A stretch of DNA of 64,000 nucleotides from Bradyrhizobium cytisi (lineage in GTDB: Bacteria > Pseudomonadota > Alphaproteobacteria > Rhizobiales > Xanthobacteraceae). This document shows, one piece after another, positions 57,612-64,000 of the stretch. The stretch is taken from positions 112,501-176,500 of the forward strand of contig NZ_VSSR01000023.1 of assembly GCF_008123515.1 (NCBI RefSeq), in the 5' to 3' direction. The notes below the pieces were generated by a model that searched no databases, was not told the DNA's origin, and was given only the letters and a program-made list of their open reading frames with translations. Position 1 is the first letter of the stretch, and each line of letters opens with the position of its first letter. Both the position numbers and the translations under genes were made by a program.

Positions 57612-59693
57612 ATGTCAGACCCCCGCCAAACCACGGACACCGAGGCCAACCCGCTGCTGAAGGCCTGGGTGACGCCATTTGTGACCCCGCCCTTCGACGA
57701 GATCAAGCCGGAGCATTTCCTCCCCGCCTTCGAGCGGGCTTTTGCCGATCACTCCGCCGAGATCGCGGCGATCACCAACGATCCGGCCGCGGCCGACTTC
57801 GCCAACACCGTCACGGCGCTGGAGCGCTCCGGCAAGCTGCTCAACAAGGTTGCTTCCGTCTTCTACGACCTGGTCTCGGCGCATTCCAACCCGGCCATCC
57901 TGGAGATCGACAAGGAGGTTTCCTTGCGGATGGCGCGGCACTGGAATCCAATCATGATGAATGCCGTGCTGTTTGGCCGCATCGCCCAGCTGCACGAGAA
58001 CCGCGCCAATCTCGGCCTCGACCCGGAGCAGCTCCGCCTGCTGGAGCGCACCTACACCCGCTTCCACCGCGCCGGCGCCGGCCTCTCCGACGAGGCCAAG
58101 ACGCGCATGGCCGAGATCAACGAGAAGCTGGCCCAGCTCGCGACCGGCTTCAGCCATCATCTGCTCGGCGACGAGCAGGACTGGTTCATGGAGCTCGGTG
58201 AGGCCGACCGCCAGGGCCTGCCGGAGAGCTTCGTCGCCGCCGCCAAAGCTGCGGCAGAAGATCGCGGCATGGAAGGCAAGGCCATCGTGACGCTGTCGCG
58301 CTCCTCGACCGAGCCGTTCCTGAAGAGCTCGGCCCGGCGCGACCTGCGCGAGAAGGTCTACAAGGCCTTCACGGCGCGCGGCGACAACGGCAATTCCAAC
58401 GACAACAACACGACCATCGGCGAGATCCTGAAGCTGCGCGAGGAGAGCGCCAAGCTGTTGGGCTACCCGACCTTCGCGGCCTACCGGCTCGAAGACTCCA
58501 TGGCCAAGACGCCGGATGCGGTTCGCGGCCTGCTCGAACGGGTCTGGAAGCCGGCCCGGGCCCGGGCACTCGCCGACCGCGACGAGATGCAGGCGCTGAT
58601 CACGGAGGAGGGCGGCAATTTCAAGCTCTCTCCCTGGGATTGGCGCTTCTACGCCGAGAAGCTCCGGCTCCAGCGCGCCAATTTCGACGACGCCGCGATC
58701 AAGCCTTATCTGACGCTCGACCATATGATCGCCGCCGCCTTCGACTGCGCCACGCGCCTGTTCGGCGTCACCTTTGCGGAGCGCAAGGACGTGCCGGTCT
58801 GGCACCCGGATGTCAGGGTCTGGGAGGTGAAGGGCCCCGACGGCAAGCACAAGGCGCTGTTCTACGGCGACTACTATGCCCGGCCGTCAAAACGCTCCGG
58901 CGCGTGGATGACCTCGCTGCGCGACCAGCAGAAGCTCGATGGCGAGATCGCGCCGCTCGTCATCAACGTCTGCAATTTTGCCAAGGGTACCGGAGCCGAG
59001 CCCTCGCTGCTGTCACCCGACGATGCCCGCACCCTGTTCCACGAGTTCGGCCACGGGCTGCATGGCATGCTCTCCAATGTGACGTATCCGTCACTGTCGG
59101 GCACCTCGGTGTTCACCGATTTCGTTGAGCTGCCCTCGCAGCTCTACGAGCACTGGCAGGAGCGGCCCGAGGTGCTGCAGCAATTCGCCCGCCACTACCA
59201 GACCGGCGAGCCGCTGCCGGACGACCTGCTCAGGCGCTTCCTTGCCGCGCGAAAATTCAACCAGGGTTTTGCCACCGTCGAGTTCGTCTCCTCGGCGCTG
59301 GTCGATCTCGAATTCCACTCCCAGCCGGCGGCAGCCGTGCAGGATGTCCGCGCCTTCGAGAGACGCGAGCTGGAGAAGATCGGCATGCCCGAGGAAATCG
59401 CGATGCGGCACCGGCCGACCCAGTTCGGCCATATCTTCTCCGGCGACCACTACGCGGCCGGCTATTACAGCTACATGTGGTCGGAGGTGATGGACGCCGA
59501 CGCCTTCGGCGCCTTCGAGGAGGCCGGCAACATCTTCGATCCTGATGTGGCCAAGCGCCTGCACGACGACATCTATTCGAGCGGCGGATCGGTCGATCCG
59601 GAAGCCGCCTACGAGGCCTTCCGCGGCCGCCCGCCCGAGCCCGACGCGCTGCTCCGCCGTCGCGGCCTGCTCGACGCTCCGAAGGCGGCCTGA
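57612..59693 (+). CDS. M3-family metallopeptidase (oligopeptidase/Dcp-like)
   Basis: 693 residues from the ATG at 57612 (MSDPRQTTDTEANPLLKAWV); longer frames upstream are less likely. The zinc motif HEFGHG gives His477, Glu478 and His481, and the conserved GTSVFTDFVELPSQLYEHW follows. It has no signal peptide, so it should be a cytosolic peptidase of the dipeptidyl carboxypeptidase/oligopeptidase A type. Its stop overlaps the start of the DUF1007 gene (TGATG). Confidence 0.92.
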   Translation: MSDPRQTTDTEANPLLKAWVTPFVTPPFDEIKPEHFLPAFERAFADHSAEIAAITNDPAAADFANTVTALERSGKLLNKVASVFYDLVSAHSNPAILEIDKEVSLRMARHWNPIMMNAVLFGRIAQLHENRANLGLDPEQLRLLERTYTRFHRAGAGLSDEAKTRMAEINEKLAQLATGFSHHLLGDEQDWFMELGEADRQGLPESFVAAAKAAAEDRGMEGKAIVTLSRSSTEPFLKSSARRDLREKVYKAFTARGDNGNSNDNNTTIGEILKLREESAKLLGYPTFAAYRLEDSMAKTPDAVRGLLERVWKPARARALADRDEMQALITEEGGNFKLSPWDWRFYAEKLRLQRANFDDAAIKPYLTLDHMIAAAFDCATRLFGVTFAERKDVPVWHPDVRVWEVKGPDGKHKALFYGDYYARPSKRSGAWMTSLRDQQKLDGEIAPLVINVCNFAKGTGAEPSLLSPDDARTLFHEFGHGLHGMLSNVTYPSLSGTSVFTDFVELPSQLYEHWQERPEVLQQFARHYQTGEPLPDDLLRRFLAARKFNQGFATVEFVSSALVDLEFHSQPAAAVQDVRAFERRELEKIGMPEEIAMRHRPTQFGHIFSGDHYAAGYYSYMWSEVMDADAFGAFEEAGNIFDPDVAKRLHDDIYSSGGSVDPEAAYEAFRGRPPEPDALLRRRGLLDAPKAA

Positions 59694-60340
59694 TGGGCAT
59701 GCGCGCCCTGCTAGGATGGTTCCTCTCCGCGGCAATGATGCTCGCGGCAAGTGCGGCAAGCGCGCATCCGCATGTTTCGGTAGCAGTGACGAGCGAGCTG
59801 CTTTATGCGCCGGACGGCGCCGTAACCGGCATCCGTCACGCCTGGACTTTCGACGACGCATTCTCGGCCAACGCTGTGCAGGGGCTTCGGGGGGAGGCTA
59901 CGGGCGCCTACACCCGCGAGGAGCTGGCGCCGTTGGCGCAGACCGAAGTCGAGTCACTGAAGAATAACGCCTACTTCACCTTCTTGAGGGTAAAGGAGAG
60001 ACTCCCGATTGCAGAGCCTGTCGATTACTTCTTTGACTACAAGGACGACCACCTGACTCTGCATTTTACGCTGCCGCTGAAAACGCCTGTGAAGGCGAAG
60101 TTTCTTCATCTGACTATTTTTGATCGTTCCTTTTTCATCGATTTTCGGTTGGCAAACGAGCATCCGCTCAAACTTGTCGGTGCGCCCGCCGGTTGTGAGG
60201 TATGGCTGCGGCGGTCAATGGGCAACGACCGGGACCGCAAGCTGGTGCAGGAAGCGAGCGAGGATACCTTCAAGGAGGGCGGTGCGAACGTCGCCGTCGG
60301 CCTGTTGTTCGGCGTTCCGATCGAGGTGGAGTGCCCATGA
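59693..60340 (+). CDS. DUF1007 exported protein (paralogue A)
   Basis: 215 residues. A signal peptide ends SASA-HP near residue 24, then HPHVSVAVTSELLYAPDGAV and IRHAWTFDDAFSANAVQGLR, the DUF1007 pattern. Family members occur next to NicO/RcnA-type nickel/cobalt transporters. It is clearly homologous along its length to the next gene. Overlaps the peptidase stop and the next ATG (ATGA). Compared with paralogue B, its middle is less conserved, so it may be the diverging copy. Confidence 0.85.
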   Translation: MGMRALLGWFLSAAMMLAASAASAHPHVSVAVTSELLYAPDGAVTGIRHAWTFDDAFSANAVQGLRGEATGAYTREELAPLAQTEVESLKNNAYFTFLRVKERLPIAEPVDYFFDYKDDHLTLHFTLPLKTPVKAKFLHLTIFDRSFFIDFRLANEHPLKLVGAPAGCEVWLRRSMGNDRDRKLVQEASEDTFKEGGANVAVGLLFGVPIEVECP

Positions 60341-60996
60341 TCCTGCCGGTTTGGATACTTCCGATGCGCCGCCTGTTCGGACTGCTGCTCGCCGCCGCGA
60401 TGACCTTTGCGGCAGGTGCGGCGCGCGCGCATCCGCATGTCTGGATCACCGCGACCAGCGAATTGCTCTACGCCGCGGACGGCAGCATCACCGGCGTGCG
60501 CCACGCCTGGACCTTTGACGACATGTTCTCGGCCTATGCGGTGCAGGGGCTCGAGGCCAAGAAGAAAGGGGCCTATACGCGCGAGGAGCTTGGGCCGCTG
60601 GCGCAGACCAATGTCGAGTCGCTGAAGGAATATGCTTACTTCACCTTCGCGCGAGCCGACGGCAAGAAGGAGCGATTCCAGGAGCCGGTCGACTATTATC
60701 TCGACTACAAGGACACGGTGCTGACCCTGCACTTCACCTTGCCGCTGAAGACGCCGCTCAAGCCGAAGCAACTGATGCTGGAAGTGTTCGACCGATCCTT
60801 CTTCATCGACTTCCAGATGGCCAAGGACAACCCGGTCAGGCTGGTCGGTGCGCCCGCGGGCTGTGAGATGAAGCTCGATCGTCCCAGCGACGGCACCGCG
60901 ACTGCGCAGAAGCTCAATGAGCAGACTTTCATGGACGGACCGAACGCCAATTTCGGCATGATGTTCGCCAACAAGATCACGGTGGATTGCCCTTGA
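60337..60996 (+). CDS. DUF1007 exported protein (paralogue B)
   Basis: 219 residues from the ATG at 60337, overlapping the previous stop by 4 bp. Signal peptide ends AARA-HP; then HPHVWITATSELLYAADGSI and VRHAWTFDDMFSAYAVQGLE, and LVGAPAGCEMKLDRP as in paralogue A (LVGAPAGCEVWLRR). The tandem copies probably arose by duplication. Both are likely periplasmic partners of the downstream metal transporter. Confidence 0.87.
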   Translation: MILPVWILPMRRLFGLLLAAAMTFAAGAARAHPHVWITATSELLYAADGSITGVRHAWTFDDMFSAYAVQGLEAKKKGAYTREELGPLAQTNVESLKEYAYFTFARADGKKERFQEPVDYYLDYKDTVLTLHFTLPLKTPLKPKQLMLEVFDRSFFIDFQMAKDNPVRLVGAPAGCEMKLDRPSDGTATAQKLNEQTFMDGPNANFGMMFANKITVDCP

Positions 60997-62087
60997 AGCC
61001 GCATCTCTCGCATCTTGGTCGCGGGCTCCTCGCCTGCGCCGCTGTTCTCCTCGTCGTCGGCGTGGCCGATGCCGCGCTCCATGATGTCCTCGCGCAAAAT
61101 CCGTTCGGCGCGCCGAAGTCGGCGCAGGCGGCCGAGCCCGAGGCCAGCGGCCTCATCGGCTGGCTGCTGGCAAAGCAGTCGGAATTCTATCGCCAGATGT
61201 CGTCGACCATCCGCGCTGCGAAGACCGACGGCTCAGCGGTGTGGACGCTGCTCTTCATCTCCTTTGCCTACGGCATCTTCCACGCCGCCGGCCCCGGCCA
61301 CGGCAAGGCCGTGATCGCCTCCTATCTCGTCGCCAACCGCGAGACCGCGCGGCGCGGCATCGCGCTGTCGTTTGCCTCGGCGCTGATGCAGTCGCTGGTC
61401 GCGATCCTGATCGTCGGCATCTCGGCCTGGATCCTGAATGCGACGGCCAAGACCATGTGCAAGGCGGAGGGCGCGATTGAGATCGCGAGCTATGGCCTGA
61501 TCGCGCTGTTCGGCCTGCGGCTGGTCTGGGTCAAGGGCCGCACGTTCATCAGCGCGCTCCAGGCGACGCAGCCGGTGCCGGCGATCGCGGGCGTGCCGCA
61601 CGACCATGATCACAGCCATCACCACCATCATCATGATCACGATCACCACGATCACGCACACGCCCTTCAACACCACGCTGATGACCACGTCCACGACGAG
61701 CATTGCGGCCATTCCCACGGCCCCACGCCGAGCGAGCTCGCCGGCCCCGGTGGCTGGCGGCGCGGCTTTGCTGCGATCCTGACCGTCGGCATCCGCCCCT
61801 GTTCGGGTGCGATCCTGGTGCTGGTCTTCGCGCTCGCCCAGGGCCTGTTCTGGGCCGGCATCGCCGCGACCTTCCTGATGGGCCTGGGTACCGCGATCAC
61901 GGTCGCGGCCATTGCGGTGATTGCCGTGTCCGCCAAGGACATCGCCGGCCGCCTGAGCGGAGTCCGCGACGGCGGCGGCGCCCTCTTCATGCGCGGCATC
62001 GAGTTCGGCGCCGCCGCCCTCGTGCTGCTGTTTGGCGCGGGACTGTTATTCGGCTACATCGCGGCCGAACGGACGACGTGTTTTTAA
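60987..62087 (+). CDS. NicO/RcnA-type nickel/cobalt transporter
   Basis: 366 residues with a TTG start at 60987 overlapping the DUF1007 gene by 10 bp; a TTG at 60993 is the alternative. A six-helix core holds FHAAGPGHGKAVIASYLVAN (99-107 HAAGPGHGK) and GIRPCSGAILVLVFALAQGL, the NicO hallmarks. A His-rich loop (205-244, VPHDHDHSHHHHHHDHDHHD and on) lies in the middle. It should move Ni2+/Co2+ across the inner membrane, most likely efflux. DUF1007 pair is co-transcribed. Confidence 0.9.
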   Translation: MPLKPHLSHLGRGLLACAAVLLVVGVADAALHDVLAQNPFGAPKSAQAAEPEASGLIGWLLAKQSEFYRQMSSTIRAAKTDGSAVWTLLFISFAYGIFHAAGPGHGKAVIASYLVANRETARRGIALSFASALMQSLVAILIVGISAWILNATAKTMCKAEGAIEIASYGLIALFGLRLVWVKGRTFISALQATQPVPAIAGVPHDHDHSHHHHHHDHDHHDHAHALQHHADDHVHDEHCGHSHGPTPSELAGPGGWRRGFAAILTVGIRPCSGAILVLVFALAQGLFWAGIAATFLMGLGTAITVAAIAVIAVSAKDIAGRLSGVRDGGGALFMRGIEFGAAALVLLFGAGLLFGYIAAERTTCF

Positions 62088-62098
62088 GCCAAACTCTC

Positions 62099-62268
62099 GT
62101 GCCCCGGACGCAGCGCAGCGTCCCTTCGACGATGTGCTGCACAGCCGGGGCCCATCTCTCCGTGTGGCAGGGCTTGGCTTTTTGGATCCCGGCTCTGCGG
62201 AGCAGCGCCGTAAGCGCGTTTACGCGCGTCTTCAACGCGCTATGGCGCTGCACCGCGTCCGGGACGCG
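62099..62268. repeat. dispersed palindromic intergenic repeat, copy 5 (extended)
   Basis: It starts GTGCCCCGGACGCAGCGCAG and ends CACCGCGTCCGGGACGCG, and contains the CACAGCCGGGGCCC / GATCCCGGCTCTGCGG pair. It is longer than the other four (170 against about 115-133 bp) because of extra stretches such as TAAGCGCGTTTACGCGCG. Lies between the convergent transporter and MAPEG genes. Confidence 0.8.
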
Positions 62269-62273
62269 GGTGC

Positions 62274-62672
62274 TCACACCGGCAAATACCGCTTCAGCAT
62301 CGGCATCAAGAAAATCCCGAGATTGAGCGCAAAGCCGATGCTCCAGAGGATGGAGCGCAGCGTCGGGCGGTTGCCGAGATAGGTCAGGACATAGGCGATC
62401 CGCACGATCAGGAACAGCACCGCGAGCTCGTCGATCAGGCGCTGCGGCGAGTCCCGGAATTCGGCGAGCAGGACGGCAAAGGCGAAGAACGGGAAGGTCT
62501 CGATCCCGTTCTGGTGCGCGCCCAGCGCGCGCTGCGCGATGGCGTCCTCATAGAAGGCGGGATCGCGCGGCCGGGAATTGTCGAAGCCGCGAAACCGGAT
62601 CCATTTGATCGAGCCGATCGTCAAGAGATAGAGCAGCAGCGCTCCGAGAACGCACCATTCTGCGAGTGTCAT
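62274..62672 (-). CDS. MAPEG-family membrane protein
   Basis: 132 residues from the ATG at 62672 (MTLAEWCVLGALLLYLLTIG). Four predicted helices with NSRPRDPAFYEDAIAQRALG AHQNGIETFPFF and later YVLTYLGNRPTLRSILWSIG, the MAPEG pattern (membrane-associated proteins in eicosanoid and glutathione metabolism; bacterial members are mostly uncharacterised). Longer upstream frame crosses the hemH promoter and is not used. Divergent from hemH. Confidence 0.88.
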   Translation of the reverse strand: MTLAEWCVLGALLLYLLTIGSIKWIRFRGFDNSRPRDPAFYEDAIAQRALGAHQNGIETFPFFAFAVLLAEFRDSPQRLIDELAVLFLIVRIAYVLTYLGNRPTLRSILWSIGFALNLGIFLMPMLKRYLPV

Positions 62673-62754
62673 CTTCCCTCCCCCGCTCGTGGGGGACCCT
62701 AGCGAAACCGGGCTCATCTTGACAAGTTCGGAGCAACGCGCGACGCAACTGACC

Positions 62755-63792
62755 ATGACGGCTACCGTTCCCAATGAGACCGCGAAACCGGCCGCAGCAC
62801 CGGCCCAGCCGCGCGTCGGCGTGCTGCTGGTCAATCTCGGCACGCCCGATACCGCCGATGCCCCGGGCGTGCGGGTCTATCTCAAGGAATTTCTCTCGGA
62901 CGCCCGCGTCATCGAGGACCAGGGCCTGATCTGGCAGCTGGTGCTGAACGGCATCATCCTGCGAAGCCGTCCACGCACCAAGGCGCTCGACTACCGGAAG
63001 ATCTGGAATAACGAGCGCAATGAATCGCCGCTGAAGACTATTACGCGGTCGCAAGCCGACAAGCTCGCCGCCGCGTTGTCGGACCGCGCCCATCTAGTGA
63101 TGGATTGGGCGATGCGCTACGGCAATCCCTCGATCAAGGCGGGCATCGATGCGCTGATCGCGAAGGGCTGCGATCGCATCCTCGCCGTGCCGCTTTATCC
63201 GCAATATTCCGCCTCGACCTCGGCGACCGTCTGCGACGAGGTGTTCCGCGTGCTCGCCCGCCTGCGCAATCAGCCGACACTGCGGGTGACGCCGCCTTAT
63301 TACGAGGACGAGGCCTATATCGAGGCGCTCGCAATCTCGATCGAGACGCATCTGGCGACACTGCCGTTCAAGCCCGAGCTGATCGTCGCCTCCTTCCACG
63401 GCATGCCGAAATCCTATGTCGACAAGGGCGATCCCTATCAGAGCCACTGCATCGCCACGACCGCGGCGCTGCGCCGCCGGCTCGGCATGGACGAAACAAG
63501 GCTGCTGCTGACCTTCCAGTCGCGCTTTGGCAATGACGAGTGGCTGCAGCCCTACACCGACAAGACGATGGAGCGTCTCGCCAAGGAGGGTGTGCGCCGC
63601 ATCGCCGTAGTGACACCGGGTTTTTCGACCGACTGCCTGGAGACGCTGGAGGAGATCGCGCAGGAGAACGCCGAGATCTTCAAGCACAATGGTGGCGAGC
63701 AGTTCTCGGCGATCCCCTGCCTCAACGACAGCGATCCCGGCATGGATGTGATCCGCACGCTGGTGCTGCGCGAGCTGCAAGGCTGGATATGA
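62755..63792 (+). CDS. hemH: ferrochelatase
   Basis: 345 residues from the ATG at 62755 (MTATVPNETAKPAAAPAQPR). RVGVLLVNLGTPDTADAPGV opens the domain; the catalytic histidine is His215 in VASFHGMPKSYVDKGDPY, and PGFSTDCLETLEEI follows near the end. It inserts Fe2+ into protoporphyrin IX to make protohaem, acting at the inner membrane. An alphaproteobacterial type with no evident 2Fe-2S C-terminal cysteines. A TTGACA (about 62719) could be part of its promoter. Confidence 0.96.
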   Translation: MTATVPNETAKPAAAPAQPRVGVLLVNLGTPDTADAPGVRVYLKEFLSDARVIEDQGLIWQLVLNGIILRSRPRTKALDYRKIWNNERNESPLKTITRSQADKLAAALSDRAHLVMDWAMRYGNPSIKAGIDALIAKGCDRILAVPLYPQYSASTSATVCDEVFRVLARLRNQPTLRVTPPYYEDEAYIEALAISIETHLATLPFKPELIVASFHGMPKSYVDKGDPYQSHCIATTAALRRRLGMDETRLLLTFQSRFGNDEWLQPYTDKTMERLAKEGVRRIAVVTPGFSTDCLETLEEIAQENAEIFKHNGGEQFSAIPCLNDSDPGMDVIRTLVLRELQGWI

Positions 63793-63802
63793 GGATCGCT
63801 TC

Positions 63803-64000
63803 ATGAACCGCCGCGAATGTCTGGCGCTTCTTGGGGCGATCACCGCGTTGGCGCCGTCCGCTCTGGCGCAGCAGCCGACGACAATGCGACGGCTCGGCGT
63901 GCTCACGGTCACCGAAGATGACGTGATCGGGCAGGCTCCCCTTGCCGAGGCGCTCGCCGCCCACGGCTGGAAGGAAACGGCCAATCTGCAAATCGACTGG
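63803..64000 (+). CDS. ABC-transporter substrate-binding protein (TrpX-like), N-terminal part
   Basis: The first 66 codons only; the gene continues past the window end. MNRRECLALLGAITALAPSA is a signal peptide with LAQQP after the cleavage site. Then RRLGVLTVTEDDVIGQAPLA and AEALAAHGWKETANLQIDW, the usual start of the ABC substrate-binding proteins abundant in Bradyrhizobium. Starts 10 bp after hemH, but is probably unrelated in function. The relic at 1657 belongs to the same family. Confidence 0.8.
   Translation, partial: MNRRECLALLGAITALAPSALAQQPTTMRRLGVLTVTEDDVIGQAPLAEALAAHGWKETANLQIDW

Overview
The window looks like a chromosomal segment of a Bradyrhizobium-type alphaproteobacterium (Nitrobacteraceae). 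This is inferred from the high GC content, an EcfG/NepR/PhyR general stress module, homospermidine synthesis, a DUF3551 secreted protein, several CoA-ester catabolism operons, and a dispersed palindromic repeat starting GTGTCCCGGACGC that occurs five times between genes. No rRNA, tRNA, CRISPR array, integrase or intact insertion sequence was recognised.

Layout. 1-8.2 kb: the start of a GFA-family gene, a secreted protein, then a 3.5-kb block (LysR regulator, SDR, alpha/beta hydrolase) bracketed by two ~143-bp copies of the 3' end of an SAF-domain oxidoreductase gene. The intact oxidoreductase, an EctD-like dioxygenase and a second hydrolase follow on the minus strand. 8.3-18.5 kb: an Ogt-type DNA repair protein, then a CoA-ester degradation region (thiolase, TetR, SDR, feruloyl-CoA-synthase-like ligase, three acyl-CoA dehydrogenases, nitroreductase) with two gene relics. 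18.5-20.4 kb: ecfG-nepR divergent from phyR, with several GGAAC promoter elements in between. 21.4-29.4 kb: a six-gene hydrogenase-4-like (hyf/Ehr-type) membrane complex whose large subunit has lost three of the four NiFe-ligating cysteines, flanked by two homologous HTH genes in inverted orientation, one of them frameshifted.

29.6-38.1 kb: a spermidine-synthase-like methyltransferase, a small exported protein, htpG, an unpartnered RND pump subunit, a DUF3551 protein and a Bug-family binding protein. 38.3-46.3 kb: a FATP-type acyl-CoA synthetase, a tightly overlapping ACP / adenylating enzyme / reductase operon, a DUF3095 cyclase-like protein, DUF2147, a GNAT enzyme and sodB behind a consensus sigma-EcfG promoter. 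46.4-52.5 kb: a zinc uptake operon behind a clear Zur-type dyad (His-rich mini-protein, ABC ATPase, permease, binding protein), then a CobW GTPase, a WD40 protein and an MgtC protein.

52.6-57.2 kb: a minus-strand polyamine cluster (ornithine/lysine decarboxylase, GNAT, RidA, homospermidine synthase) preceded by a 665-bp leader where the alphaproteobacterial speF RNA is expected. 57.2-64 kb: a small membrane protein, an M3 peptidase, tandem DUF1007 proteins with a NicO-type Ni/Co exporter, a MAPEG protein, ferrochelatase and the start of an ABC substrate-binding protein.

The candidates that seem most worth following are the cysteine-less hydrogenase-like complex, the repeat-flanked mini-island, the ACP/ligase/reductase operon, the Zur-box zinc operon, and the sigma-EcfG promoters that place sodB under the stress regulators encoded in the same window.
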